A DNA stretch of 64,000 bases from Cryptomeria japonica (GCF_030272615.1 NC_081414.1:824367396-824431395); one strand, 5' to 3'; positions 12,847 through 24,485 are shown, numbered from the stretch's first letter. The notes: a model not told the origin generated them from the sequence alone. A program made the numbers and translations.

Positions 12847-14208
12847 TGATGGTATGATGAAAGAATAAGTATCTAGTCAACTACTGAGAGGGGGGCTAAA
12901 TTAGTAGATAGAAAAACCGATACAAACTTCACCAATCTCAAAAAATCAATCTCTCAAATTAAACTTAGAATTAACAATGTAATACCTTTGTCAAGATAAA
13001 AACTCATAAGAAAAACTGGTTGACTGTTACAACAAATTAATAGGAAAAAACTTCTTCATTTCTCAATGCTTCTGATTATCATGACTTATCTAAGTAGTTA
13101 AGTAAATCAATCATGAAAAAATAACCACAAAAACATTCACCACTTGACACAAATATTTTTGACATGGAAACCCAAATAGGTAAAAACCACGGTGAGATGA
13201 GACTCACAAGATAACTATCTGAACTCTTCTAAAGTTTTCCCTGTTAGGGGCCTAGACTGTAAAAGCTTTACAAAAATTCTTGTTAAGAACTAATCCTGTT
13301 AGGAATCACCTAGTTAAGGGATTGACTACAAATGCCTTGTTAGAAGCAATACCCTGTAAGGAGTAACCTTGGTAGAGGATTTGAAAATCCAAGCTAATGG
13401 ATCACCTTGTTAGAGGATTTCAATAACACCAAGCTTGTTAGAGCTTACTCGGTTAGGGGATTTCAATTCTGATGTAATTGATAGAAAACAACAAGAGTTT
13501 GATGATCTTTCTGAATAGCACTACACTTGCTTGATTAGATCCATTTCATGCTCCTATCTTCCTTTACTCAAACTGCAGATACATCATCTGATTCGGCAAC
13601 CACGCACTCAAACGATCTTGTCTATCTCTTTGCCAACTCATTAAACTAAACAATTTTATCAGCCTTATAAACAAATCAATCAGTCAGTAACACAACAAAA
13701 ACCTAATTCTCATAGAGATTACAAACAAATTGGTTCAAGTATGACCGTTGGATTACATAGCAATCTCTGCACATCAATCAAGAAAACCTTGATCACTCCT
13801 TGATCACCGCTTCATTGAACTTAGTAACTCATCACACGCTTTGCATTAGATGCAATACATTTTATCATTCCTTAGACAAAAACCATTACAACAACTCGCC
13901 AAAATCTCTTGAGATTTTCTTCATACAATAATCATACATGTCATAATCATTACCGCTCATCATCATATCATAAACCAATATAACCAATTCACTAGACTTA
14001 ATCGGTTAGGGTCTATCAAAAACAATAGGTAGGGCTTACCAGTTATATCAATAGATAAGGTTTACACCGATTACCAGTTCACTCCACAAATTCTTCCTAC
14101 CGGTTATAGTAACAATATTACAACAATATCAACAATATCATTACCGGTTAATTGACATCAATGACAACATAACATATCATTAATGCAATCTTCATGCAAA
14201 TGCCAACA
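12847..14208 (-). repeat. 5' LTR of copia-1
   Basis: 1362 bp, starting TGATGGTATGATG and ending ATGCCAACA on the plus strand, aligned with 6969-8324 throughout but with many substitutions, most looking like CpG-type transitions (CCGG to CTAG or CTGG). Confidence 0.9.
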
Positions 14209-14345
14209 TAATTAAATGTGAATTTAATTAAAATGGCTAGAAGGGGATAGGGGATATTAATCAAATCTTTGATTAATGGGTGGAATAATGATTACAAAAT
14301 GAATAATATTCATTTTAGCAGTTGTGCAAGTTTTAGGCGTCTACA

Positions 14346-15303
14346 ACTAGAATCATCATCATCTCTTTATCGAACATCAAGAACACTCACAGAACTGATT
14401 GCCAAACTAAAAGATTCACTTGAGGACCTCAAAATAATGAACCACTCAAACTGAGGATACACATCAATGTCCAAAATACATCCCACACATCTGCAATCAA
14501 AGATATTATAATTCAGGAGCAATACACACAAATTTACTAAACTTTGTTAATATTGAACAATTGAAAAACCAACCGCAATACCAAATCACATAAATCAATC
14601 AAATCTCCATGCAGACCTCTAAAACTTATGCTAAACCAACTGGAGATATTTGTCACAAAACCCATTAATCCGCATCATCTCATCTGCAACACACAGGCTA
14701 AACCAACTTACTTAATTTGACTGCAACACCGAAATACATAGAGGAATATGTTGACATCAATGACAACACATCACTCTATCTAATCACTATCCAACAAATG
14801 AGTTGTAAAAGGGAGGAACACATGTTGATGTGTGTTTTGACATGTTATAGGGCATCTAGATTGGAGATAAGGTCAAATCTACTTTATTGGGTGGTTTTTT
14901 CCTATGGTTTTGAAATATTGTTTGATGGTTTCTTGTATTGTATCTCCTATATATGAGGTGCATGAGATAGAGGTTGTGTGTAAGAGTCTTATGGCTATTG
15001 AGTTACCCCTGAATCCGTGATTAGTGGTACTCCTATGAAGAGCTTTCTTTGTAAGTATATTGTAATCTGTTATTAATTGCTGAATAATATATTGACTCAC
15101 TTTTGGGGTGGGGTTTTTCTCCCAAAAGGGTTTTCCCCTTGTAAATTCCTGTGTTGTGGCATGCATGATATTATATTTATTTCTATTAAGGTTCTATAAC
15201 TGTTGTAATGATCTAAAAACAAATTGCATTACCCTCCTCTCAAGGTTAATGTAGGAAGTTGTTCCACTACTTAACTTCGTTACATGCCCTTTTTAGACGT
15301 CTA
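14346..15303. repeat. LTR debris next to the Tat LTR
   Basis: 14346-14830 ends in TGTTGACATCAATGACAACA, the edge sequence of copia LTRs in this window. 14830-15220 looks like the R-U5 end of a plus-strand copia LTR: a TATA-like CTATATATGAGG near 14947 and then GGGTTTTTCTCCCAAAAGGG and a CCCCTTG segment. 15287-15303 (TTTTTAGACGTCTACA) resembles the end of the Tat LTR at 14345. No intact element, gene or target duplication could be defined. Confidence 0.4.
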
Positions 15304-16109
15304 CATGTACTTTTGTGTTGTCTAATTGGGGGTGATGTAAAGTGTTGAGATCTCTTTTTTTGATCTCTTCTATGTTGACCCAAAAATACTTTTGGTGTTC
15401 ACCTTATGTGCTCTTCTTCCACTATGTTCATAATTCTACTACATTTAGGGTATAAGGTCAATTAATTACAATCAAACTTGATGTACATGATTCATCAAAT
15501 GTGCATATTGAACCTAGTTAGTGGATCCATTATGTGCTATATTTTTGTCATCTGCTCCATTTCCCTTGATTTTTCTTTGCTTGGGGGCATATAATTCTAG
15601 CAACATGCTTGTGTTTTGGATGCATGTATGCTACCTTAAAGCAATTGCTCCGAGTAAGGTATACACAATCATTTTAATGTGGGGGTATACACTCTGCTCT
15701 TTGTTACATTTTGTGCACACACCATGAGATTTAGTTTGTACACTTTTATCACACACCATGATATGTCTAATGCATGCTACAATGCCCATTTTAAAATCAA
15801 TCTTTATTCATATTACTTTGCAAACTAAGCATTTTTCTTTGTAATATTTGAATTGATTTTTCAATTCAATTATTTTTTTGGACGTGACACATAGTAAGTA
15901 TAAACCTTACTAGACTAGCATAGTCATTCTCTCTCCTCTCTTCATGTGTTTCTCCTTTTATCTTGATATTAGATTGATAAGATTCTAAGTCCCTAGGGGC
16001 TTGGTGTGCCTTGCCTCTTTAATATCTTGATGAAAGTATTTCAATGCTAATTTGTACTTTACCAAGAGTATGAGCATATGTTCATACTCTCACTAAACTA
16101 GGGGCTAAA
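15304..16109 (+). other. 3' internal end of a plus-strand LTR element, no gene seen
   Basis: No coding frame was recognised. The last bases before 16110 read ACTAGGGGCTAAA, a polypurine-like tract directly followed by an LTR start, so this is probably the 3' non-coding end of a plus-strand element whose 5' part is lost. Confidence 0.4.
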
Positions 16110-16900
16110 TGTAGCATCATAAGTTGTATTTGTATACAATTTCATACTCACTTAGGCCTCACTTTAGCATTCTGACCTTTTGCACTCTAATTATGATTAA
16201 ATTTTGTCACACAAACATCAAATAGGAATTCCTCATTTTCACCTTGTTGTCTAGTCCTTTGTTTAGCCCCAATAGGTAGGATAAGGGTACCAAAAGTTAC
16301 CTTGTCCTTGGACAATAGCACCCCAAGTTCCCTTGTCCTTGGACAATGGCACCCCAAGTTCCCTTGTCCTTGGACAATGTCACCCCAAGTGCCCTTGTCC
16401 AAGCTAAATGGGCCCAATTTTGGACCCTTCAATGGTTGGAAAATGCAGGCGAGAATTCCTTTCCCGTGTCAGCTTGCTTCATAAATTCAAACACATTTCA
16501 TGAGGTAAGGTATAAAAGTAAGCTTTACCTTCTCATTTGAGACATCCATCTTACAGATCTCTTCACTCAATTATTCAAGTTCAAGTGAGCAAGTGATCAA
16601 GCATTATAAGGGTAGTGAAGGAGAGGTCAAGTATTCAAATTTCAAGCATTCAAGATGACATCCATGATCAAGATAGTATGAATACATTTCTACATTCCTA
16701 CATGACAACATCAATCCTTTCATGAAAACTTCAAATAAAGGCTCATAAAGGTATAACATTCCAATTTATCATTTCAATCTAGATCTAGACTTTGACCTTT
16801 TGAGGTATGCTTTCCATTTAAATTTGAATTCAATTTAGGTTTAATTCTAAACCCAGGATTTGACCTAAGAAAACCTTATCAATCGAACAACAATTTTCCT
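16110..16900 (+). repeat. 3' LTR (truncated) of a plus-strand element
   Basis: It starts TGTAGCATCATAAG. Its first 70 bases align by eye with the minus-strand starts of the solo LTRs at 47887-49545 and 59110-60825 (TGTAGCGTCGTAAATTGTAC). A TATA box, GTATAAAAG, lies near 16509. It contains a 31-bp minisatellite like theirs. The 3' end is not resolved because Penelope-like coding sequence begins at about 16920. Confidence 0.5.
16300..16408 (+). repeat. 31-bp minisatellite inside the LTR
   Basis: Three full units (16300-16330, 16331-16361, 16362-16392) and a partial one begin CCTTGTCCTTGGACAAT and continue GCACCCCAAG. Each unit contains the inverted pair TTGTCC/GGACAA, able to form a short hairpin. 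Confidence 0.9.
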
Positions 16901-16939
16901 CCTTTGTATGTGTAGGTGACAATTTTCCTCCTTTGTATG
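16891..16939 (+). repeat. 29-bp tandem duplication at the Penelope-like element 5' end
   Basis: CAATTTTCCTCCTTTGTATG occurs at 16891 and again at 16920. Penelope-like coding similarity starts in the second copy, so the duplication marks the junction between LTR debris and the retroelement. Confidence 0.8.
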
Positions 16940-17950
16940 CAAACACCATTGGCTCCCCCACCTACAAGCTTGCTACCCACTTGGCTAAGATCTTGTCCCC
17001 TCTTTCTGGTTAGTCTCTTTCTTTCATAAAAAATTCAACCCACCTTCTTGATTTCATCTGTAACCAAAAACTTGATAGTAATGACCTCTTAGTTAGCTTT
17101 GATGTGGTCCCTCTCTCTTCACCATGGTGCCCATCCCTAACTCTATTGAGTTGTTTAGGAAAAAGACCAACTATGATATTGCCAACCTGGTTGAGTTATG
17201 CCTTAGATCTACTTTCTTGTCATTCCAAGGTGTAATTTATGAATAGGTTGATGGGGTTGCTACGAGTTCTCCTCTTTTCCCAATTGTGGCCAACCTTTAT
17301 ATGGACAACTTTGAAAACATCACTCTCCACTCCTTCCCTCTTAAACCAAAGTGGTGGAAGTGCTATGTTGATGACACCAATATTTGTTGGCCCCATGGTC
17401 GTGAGAAATTGGAGGAGTTCCACTCTCACTTAAACAACATTGCCAAGTGTATTTCCATTACCAAGGAGATTGAAACCAACAACAAGCTTCCTTTCCTGGA
17501 CATCCTTCCCATTAAAAATACTGATGACTCTTTAGTTCATAGTGTTTACCACAAATCCACCCACACCGATTCTTATCTTCACTCTTACTCTCATCTCCAC
17601 CCTGCCCAAAAAGTCAATATCCCTAAGACTTTGGCTTCTTGTACTTTTCCAAATTATGATGTTGAAAACATTGATCAAGAGATCGCTCATTTGTTCAATG
17701 TCTTTGCATTAAATGGTTACAAGAGGAAGCACATCATTAGGGCCATTAAGCAAGCCAAATCATGGAGTGATCCTAATCCTAATCCTTCTCCTCCTCCCTA
17801 TCCCCTATTTTCTTGTGCCTCCTTGCCTTTTATTGAGGGCCTCTCCAACAAACTTGCCAAGATTCTTAAAAAAAGAGGCCTTTGTTGCTCCTTCAAAACC
17901 CTTAGGAATCACATTCCTCCTTCCAAAGACCCCAAATACCTCTTTCTCAA
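16924..17950 (+). pseudogene. Penelope-like reverse transcriptase
   Basis: The start reads IGSPTYKLATHLAKILSPL, a hallmark of Penelope-like enzymes, followed by FIKNSTHLLDFI. Motif A is LLVSFDVVPL (17096-17113). After a frameshift near 17118 come VPIPNSIELFRK, NLVELCLRSTF, then a stop (17244-17246) where Gln is expected before VDG, then PIVANLYMDNFE. Motif C is YVDDT (17364-17375) followed by WPHG and HLNNI, and then LPFLDI. The C-terminal part has VYHKSTHTDSYLHSYSHLHP and KRKHIIRAI, also typical. Another stop lies near 17006. Catalytic aspartates of motifs A and C are still present. Confidence 0.88.
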
Positions 17951-17953
17951 CTC

Positions 17954-18205
17954 GGTGTCTATAAAGTCACTTGTTCATGTTGCACTCCTTATATTGGTGA
18001 GTCTCGTTGCTCTATTAGCACGAGGTTTAAAGAACATTGGGATGACATTAGACATGAATGAATCCTTAAATCAACACTTTTAGAGCACTCTTCCAAGACT
18101 AAACACCACATTCCCCTAGAGGACACCCAAATTATTGTAGTTGAGGACAACTACTTTAGAAGGAAGCTCAAAGAGGCCATTGAAATCCATAATCACCTGC
18201 CAACC
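17954..18205 (+). pseudogene. Penelope-like GIY-YIG endonuclease domain
   Basis: In a frame shifted by one base from the reverse transcriptase, GVYKVTCSCCTPYIG forms the GVYK...YIG pair of the GIY-YIG fold with the CxC zinc-type pair seen in these elements. ESRCSISTRFKEHW and then DDIRHE follow, with the conserved Arg and His. After a TGA at 18059-18061 the same frame continues with TLLEHSSKTKHHIPLEDTQI and RRKLKEAIEI, which carries the expected catalytic Glu. The chromovirus interrupts it 12 bases later, at the CAACC target site. Confidence 0.85.
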
Positions 18206-19802
18206 TGATGGGTTGGTGTTTGGGATAGACTAGCTTAGTCTATGCTCCTGGATCCTTTCCTTGGATCACCTGGTGTTTTCCACACACCCTAGAGTCTCTA
18301 GGACTTCCTTTTGTTTGAGGAATCCCCTGACCATGCCTAATCCACCCACCAATGAGTTATACTGCTGCTCCTAAGGTCTCACCTACTCATGAGACTCATA
18401 ATCCCTTACTATGGCTAATAAGGGCTAATCTTGTTCCACACCTTCCAAGGTCTTAGCAAGGTTGTTCAGGTCTGTTTCATGGCCTATCCACCCATTCATG
18501 AGCCCCCAAGAGGTTTCAACCATTCAACCTCTTACCGATTTCACTATTTTGTGTTTTTGCCTACAAAATAGGGCTACAAGAAAGAGCCCCTATTAGGCCT
18601 CGTACCCGGTCTTCTAGGGCTCCCTCTCCCAAACGGTATCAAAACAACCCTAACTCCCAAAATGGACTACTATTCAATTAGCAAGGACTCAAGGATTTTA
18701 TAGGTTTTGGGCCTCCAAGTGGCCGTACAGTGCCTAGGGTGAATTTTGGGGGTTTTTAAGGGTTTTGTGAGGGTTTCTAGGATCTGCCTGGGTCATAGTG
18801 AGTACTTTGGGTTTTAGCCACCTTGTTTGGATTGGTGGAGGCTCCTCCTCTACCCCAATTATTCTTCAACCACTCCTCTACACTTCCTCCAAAGGATGCT
18901 CTCTCTACTAATCAACCTTGCTCTTCAAGACCTCTGCACTAACAGCCATTCCTAACCGGGCACTATCCAATCTCGCCTAGGAATGGTTCTTTGCTTGGTC
19001 ATCTTGCATTTTCTGCTTGCTTGAGACTATAATATAGAGTCTCCACATCCATTACCCATGGTTTCATGGTGGTTCCACAATGTGGAATGGAGTTAAGACT
19101 TCATTTACACAATTCTGTCCAAAACTGGACAGTAAGACTACAACTTACAAAATATTTACACACACACACTCAACCTGCAAGTAAAAACCTAAAATAAATG
19201 CTTGAAATGAAAGTATTTACACCATGGAAGATAAACCACATAGTTTTGGAAATGTCTCAATCCATTAAACTGCTTGTCTACTTCATTCAAACTGACTAGT
19301 AACAGTTTCACAGTCACAGTCTATTCCTTCTGCTAGGGTCGTACAAGATCTGACCTTCCACCCCATTGTTTTAGGGTTTGAAAACACTTATACCTCTCAT
19401 ACCTCTATCTTTGTGCCAAATTTAGGGCTTTCCACACACAACAAGGGTTTGTGACCATTTTGGGTGGAAAAGTTGCTTGACAACTTTTAAAAGTTGTCAT
19501 GCAACTTTTGCATCTTTTGAGCAACTTTACTATTGTTGCTTTACATGACTCCCAAGCCTATTTTGGGCTATCCTAGGGAAATAAACATGCCAATAAGGCC
19601 TAACACACACTCCAGGCACACTCAACCTCTCCTGCACAATAAAATCACAATCTTGACTAAATGACCCCTAAGACCACCTCTAGGACCCTACCTAGGACCT
19701 ATGAGCACATGGCTCATTATTTTATGTACAATGGCTTCTAAAGAAGCATAATGACAACAAAACAAAGAAAAGGAAGGAGTTTGGAAGGGTGCTCCTGCAC
19801 CA
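18206..19802 (-). repeat. 3' LTR of the chromovirus
   Basis: 1597 bp from TGATGGGTTGGTG to GCTCCTGCACCA on the plus strand. It keeps about 74 bp (around 19362-19435) that are missing from the other LTR. Confidence 0.93.
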
Positions 19803-19815
19803 TACTCCCCCTCTG
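19803..19815 (-). other. Polypurine tract of the chromovirus
   Basis: The minus strand reads CAGAGGGGGAGTA directly before the 3' LTR start TGGTGCAGGAGC. Confidence 0.8.
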
Positions 19816-19822
19816 CACACAA

Positions 19823-20305
19823 CTAAGAAATAGAAGAAGGGATGAGAGCCGGGTCTATTCCAAGTGCCTTGAACCTGCTCTCCTCCACCCATGTAGCTTC
19901 AGATACTGGTTGATCTGCCCATTTCACTAAGTGCTCCATGTAGACCTGATGTCTAGTTGACTTCTTCACCCTTGATTCCAAGATCTCCTCTGCTTTAGGC
20001 TTCTTCACTCGTGGTAAGACATTCACATCAAGGTCCTACAGTACCTTGGCTTGGTTCTCAGTCTGCCCTTCTATCTCACCCTTGTACTTGATCAGGTCAG
20101 CAACATTAAAGACTGGTGATATAGCTAAAGTTAAAGGTAGGTCAACTTTATAGGCATTCTTACCATACTGCAATAGGATTCTACAAGGTCCTACCCTTCT
20201 CATCTGTAGCTTGGTAGGCTTACCTCCTTGCATCCTAGCTTTGCTCAAGTGGACCATCACATAGTCACCCATCTTGAACTGAACTTCTCTCCTTTTCTCA
20301 TCCAC
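19823..20305 (-). pseudogene. Integrase C-terminal GPF/Y module and chromodomain of the chromovirus
   Basis: 20305-20036 starts REVQFKMGDYVMVHLSKARM and has RRVGPCRILLQYGKNAYKV, the GPF/Y module of Ty3 integrases. 20026-19823 continues with ILESRVKKSTRHQVYMEHLV and then KWADQPVSEATWVEE, the chromodomain, in which Tyr, Trp and a Trp-Val-Glu pattern supply the aromatic cage. The chromodomain targets insertion through modified histones. One stop (plus-strand CTA at about 20036) separates the modules. Confidence 0.88.
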
Positions 20306-20403
20306 TTTGGCTTTTAGTTTTTTATTGGATTCAAGGATGGTCTTCTTAACCTACTCATGAACTTCCTTGATGGTTTGAGTGAAGTCTTCTGCTTGCCCAC
20401 TCT

Positions 20404-21044
20404 TCATTTCCAAACTACCAAGGTCTCTCTCAGCTCACATACTCCCCTTGGATGCCTGCCATAGAAAACCTCAAAAGGACTTCTACCAGTGGTTCTATTC
20501 ACACTATCATTATATGCATATTCTACCTGAGAAATGATTAGATCCCATGTTTGACCATACTCCTTAGTTAAGCACCTCAACAAGTTGCCTAACACTCTAT
20601 TGATGACTTCAATCTGACCATCTGTTTGTGGATGCTAAGCTGAGCTGAATGACAAGTTTGTTCCTAGTCTCCTCCATAATGTTTGCCAAAAATGACCTAT
20701 GAACTTGTTGTCCCTGTCTGAAATAATGCTTAAAGGGAGTCCATGAATCCTAACAATCTCCTTGAAGAAGAGATGTGCAACATAGCTTGCATCATGTGTA
20801 GTTTTGCATGGGATAAAATGACTCATTTTGGAAAATCTATCTACTACCACATAGATGTTGTCCATACCTATTTTTGTCTTGGGAAGCCCTACTACAAAGT
20901 CCATGTTATACATTCCCAAGGTTTGTTAGGAACCGATAATGGTTGATATAAACCGGCATTGCTTGATCCACCTTTGGCTCTTTGGCATACACCACACTGT
21001 TCTACATATCTTTTCACATCCCTTGGCAACTTTGGCCAATAGTA
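20404..21044 (-). pseudogene. Chromovirus integrase zinc finger and catalytic core
   Basis: The zinc finger (21040-20950) keeps YYWPKLPRDVKRYV and CGVC. The core has the first Asp in [25 protein letters not shown], the second Asp in SDRDNKF, and the Glu in the QTDGQIEVIN segment, so the catalytic triad is complete. Stops replace residues before HPQTDGQ and before YYWP, and a frame break precedes MDFVV. 20595-20404 holds the end of the core (WDLIISQVEYAYNDSVNRTT, then SPFEVFYGRHP). Confidence 0.88.
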
Positions 21045-21743
21045 CTACCTTTGTACTAATTCTAGGGTCTTATTAATTCCAAAGTGTCCACTCAAACTGC
21101 CATTATGTTTCTCTTGGATGAGGTTTTCCCTCATGGATCCCCTAGGTACACACAACTGATTACCTTTGAACAAGAGACCATTTTGAAGGGTGTAATCTGC
21201 ATACTCACCATGGAAATGGTTCTCAAACTCTTTGCAAACCTTATAAGTTGTTGAGAAATCTGCATCTCCTTCATAGAGGTCTTTGAAACCTTCTATTCCT
21301 ATGCTCTGCAACTGCAACTCTTGAACAGTCAACAACTTTCTGCTCAATGCATCCGCCATCTTGTTAAGTTGTCCCTTCTTATGCTTGATGGTGAAGGTGA
21401 AGGATTGGAGGTATTCCATCCATTTTAGATTCCTATTGCTTAGCTTCTCTTGAGTGTTTATGTAACTCAATGCCTGATTGTCTGTGAACACTACAAACTC
21501 CTTTGGAAGTAGGTAATGCCTCCATTTCTTTAGGGACTGCACTAGTGCATACAACTCTAGGTCATAAGCTGAGTACTTCTTCTTGGCTTCATTAGGCTTC
21601 TCACTGAAAAATGCCACAGGTCTTCCCTCTTGACTCAACACACCACATACTACAACTCCACTTGCATCACACTCCAAGGTGAATAGCTTATCAAACGTAG
21701 GTAGGAGAAGGATGGGTTTTGCGGCTATTTCCTGTTTCAACAA
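21045..21743 (-). pseudogene. Chromovirus RNase H
   Basis: TLECDASGVVVCGVLSQEGR starts the Ty3 RNase H, with FTDNQALSYI and MADALSRK at the end, giving the usual catalytic acidic residues. A single in-frame stop at about 21762 separates it from the reverse transcriptase. The last residues lead into the integrase HHCC finger (HNGSLSGHFGINKT). Confidence 0.88.
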
Positions 21744-21761
21744 TTGAAATGCTTTGTCTGC

Positions 21762-23075
21762 CTACTCAATCCATTTAAACTTGGTTTTAAGTCCCCCCTT
21801 AATGATGTCAAGGACTAGTGCACATATACCACTGAAATTTCTCATAAATTTCCTATAGAATTGAGCTAATCCATGGAAACTCCTTACCTCAGTTCCTGTT
21901 TTAGGTGCAAGCCAATTCAAGATTGCCTCCACTTTGCTTGGATCCATCTTCAAGGTTCCTTTGGACACCATAAATCCTAAGTAAACCAACTCTTGCTTCA
22001 AGAAGTCACACTTCTCTAGGTTGATGGATAGTTTCTCCTCATTCAACCTTTCTAAAACTAACCTCAAATGCTCAAGGTGCTTTTCCTTGGTTCTGCTATA
22101 GATGAGAATGTCATCTAGGTACACTACCACAAATCTACCTGTGAAGTCTTTTAACACCTCATTCATCAACCTCATGAAGGTGCTTGGAGCATTAGTAAGC
22201 CCAAATGGCATCACAAGCCATTCATACAATCCATCTGTAGTTTTAAAAGCAGTCTTCCACTCATTGCCCTCCTTGATTCTAATCTGGTGATAACCACTTT
22301 TAAGGTCTAGCTTGGTAAAATACATAGCCCCTCCTAAAAAATCCATTAGATCCTCTATTCTAGGAATAGGAAACCTGTACCTTATTGTTATCCTATTGAT
22401 TGCTCTTGAGTTAGTGCAAAGTCTCCACTTACCTCCTTTTTTTGATGCTAGCACTACCGGGACTGCACATGGGCTGATGCTCTTCTTAATCAATCCTTGT
22501 TCCAATAACTCCTGCACTTGCCTTGCTACTTCCTTATTCTGATCAGGTGTGAGCTTATATGCAGCCTTGTTAGGTAAGGATGCACCAGGAACAAAGTCAA
22601 TTTGGTGGCTTATAGACCTTCTTGGTGGGAGTGTTGTCGGTGCTCCATCACTCACTATATCCTTATACTCTTGCAACATTTGTTTGACTTCCTTAGGTAT
22701 TTCTGCATGCAACTTGTCTTCTTCCTCCTTTGGTTTCACAAAGATGGCACACTTCACTATCTCTTCCTTATGTAGCAAATTCAAGAACTCTTTACCAGTA
22801 GCCATTAAAACACTAGGTGTTTTTGAAGTGCCCTCTTCATCCTCTGTCAAAGACTGAATCTTGAAGGTCTTGTTGTCCTTCTTGAATGACATGGAGTTCT
22901 CCTCTCCATTATAGATCACCTTCCTATCAAACTGTCGGGGTCTTCCTAGCAATAAGTGACATGCATCCATAGGTAACACATCACAAAGGATCTTATCCTT
23001 GTATCCTCCAATTGAAAACTCTACCCAAGTCTGCTCATTGACTAGCACACTCTGTCCTTTGTTCAACCAAGTCAC
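21762..23075 (-). pseudogene. Chromovirus protease end and reverse transcriptase
   Basis: The frame begins inside the protease (DVLPMDACHLLLGRPRQFDR) and continues through the linker to reverse transcriptase: VLASKKGGKWRLCTNSRAIN, FTKLDLKSGYHQIRIKEG, WLVMPFGLTNAPSTFMRLMN, then VVYLDDILIYS, in which YLDD is the catalytic box. LVYLGFMVSKGTLKMDPSKV follows as the thumb. All usual motifs are intact. It overlaps the gag-protease frame by four bases because of a one-base shift, not because of a true start codon. Confidence 0.92.
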
Positions 23076-24349
23076 TTTGTAAGGATTGGTGTGGGGTATC
23101 TTGTGAGTTTCAACTTTCTCACTGCCTCTTCTGAGATGATGTTGTCAGTTGAGCCTGTATCAACTATCACCTTGCACACTTTACCAAGAATTTTGCATCT
23201 CACCCTAAACAATGCTCTCCTATGTTTGGGTTCCTCCTTAACCGGTTGTCTGATCAAAATCCTATTGAACATCAAATTCTCACCAACTTCTAATTCAATC
23301 TTATCCACATTCGGTGTCTTGCTACTTGAAGAGTCTTCTTGTGCATAAGCAACCCTCTTTCCACTATTTGATGTGGTAGGCTTGTCAGTGCATCTGTATG
23401 CCGGGTGTCCCAATTGTCCACAATTGTAACATTTCATTGTTGCAAAATAGGAGTTACCTCTACCGGTACTTCTACCCCTATTTGGACCACTTTGTGCACC
23501 TCTTCCTCTAGAATGTCCTCCTCTAAGATTGGCTTCACTACCATGCTCAGTCAACGTGGCTTCTCCTTGATTCTTGGGTTCATTTGCCTTGCTTGGGTAA
23601 CCACCTCGATGACTCGCTTGATCTTTACCTCTACCTCTACCCCTATTATTGGAGTCTCCTTTCCTTTTATTCCTCTCTTCTACCTTGGTAGCAAGTTGAT
23701 GACACTTCTGGACAGTAGTAGGAGTCCATAGGCTTATCTCCTCTTGAATGTTCCACTTTAGACCACTTAGGTACCTAGCCACTTTAATGGATTCCTCTTC
23801 TTGGATCTTGGACCTAAGACACAGCTTTTGAAACTCCTCTGTATAGGAGGCCACATCAAGATCCTTTTGCTTCAATCCTTGTCTTTTCTTATGAAGTTGG
23901 ACTTCATAATCCTCTAGCAAGTAGTTCTCCTTGATCTTACTCGCCATGGCCTTCCAATTGGCAATAGGTAACTTCCCCATGCTGATTCTTTCCTCTTGCA
24001 AGTACTTCCACCATGTCAAAGTTGCTCCCCTTAATCTTGACTTGGCAACTTTAACCTTCTGAGCCTCTGTCACTCCTTCACACTCAAAGTGGTTTTCCAT
24101 ACCCTCAATCCATTCCATGACGGTGTCAATATCCATCCTTCCACTAAAAAGTGGCAATCCTTCAAATGATTTTGTATTCAAAGCCTTAATGGCCTTTAGA
24201 AATGGTTCTTCATTGATTATAGGGTCTAGTTCAGGTATGATATCATCTATATCAATAGCCTTCTTTCCTCTATCCTTGGTGTCCTCACCTCCAAGTCCTT
24301 GTGTCCCCTGATCAACCACTTCTTGCAATTTATCCCTTATCTCACTCAT
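23072..24349 (-). pseudogene. Chromovirus gag and protease active site
   Basis: A 425-codon open frame. The capsid part has FEGLPLFSGRMDIDTVMEWI, FECEGVTEAQKVKVAKSRLR and ATLTWWKYL, typical of Ty3 gag. An Arg/Gly-rich stretch precedes the knuckle CYNCGQLGHPAYRC, a perfect CX2CX4HX4C finger. CKVIVDTGSTDNIISEEAV is the protease active site with Asp-Thr-Gly intact. About 15 codons later the frame is lost by one base (near 23085), so gag is intact but the polyprotein is not. Annotated as pseudogene because of that shift. Confidence 0.9.
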
Positions 24350-24485
24350 AGCAACTTCAAGGAGTCTATTTTTCTCCTTCTACTCTTCTACCTCTCTAGC
24401 CAACTCTGCATTAGTGACCATTTTTCTCTCCCCTACTGATTCACCAGTATATAGAGACATACACATGCCAACAAATCTTTAGCTT

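Larger units (their letters stand above)
6969..14208 (-). mobile_element. Ty1/copia retrotransposon, full-length but degenerate (copia-1)
   Basis: Two LTRs (6969-8324 and 12847-14208) flank gag, protease, integrase, reverse transcriptase and RNase H in copia order on the minus strand. The 5-bp target duplication TAATT is perfect (6964-6968 and 14209-14213). A polypurine tract abuts the 3' LTR and an initiator-Met primer site abuts the 5' LTR. The LTRs differ at many positions (roughly one difference per ten to fifteen bases over the first 190 by eye), so the insertion is old. The coding region has frameshifts, stops and a changed integrase catalytic residue. Confidence 0.93.
1..14345 (-). mobile_element. 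5' part of a Tat/Ogre-like Ty3 retrotransposon (nested by copia-1)
   Basis: On the minus strand the order is 5' LTR (ending at 5620), primer-binding site (5597-5614), a leader of about 2.5 kb, gag remnants (3107-1964), a zinc-knuckle-like segment, then protease (1180-347). Reverse transcriptase and the 3' LTR would lie beyond the left edge. The gag pattern of SDIPKYDKYDG and the protease-end pattern LGCPWIHEMQVVPSS are those I know from the Tat/Ogre lineage. The copy is decayed: gag is in at least three frames. A copia element sits inside its LTR, so this copy is older than copia-1. Confidence 0.75.
5620..14345 (-). repeat. 5' LTR of the Tat-like element, split by copia-1
   Basis: On the plus strand the LTR runs from TGGGTGG (5620) to GGCGTCTACA (14345), so on its own strand it starts TGTAGACGCC and ends CA. 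Removing copia-1 and one duplication leaves about 1.48 kb (5620-6968 plus 14214-14345). The same A/T-rich words (AATTTAATTAAAATGGCTAG) lie on both sides of the insertion, confirming continuity. The partner LTR is outside the window, so the target duplication cannot be checked. Confidence 0.65.

Noticed and set aside
17713-17964. 83-codon frame within the Penelope-like region
   Set aside because: Shadow of the reverse transcriptase C-terminal frame.
23072-23075. Four-base overlap of the gag and pol frames as a translational coupling signal
   Set aside because: The downstream frame starts mid-protease and conserved residues continue across a one-base shift near 23085, so it is a mutation.
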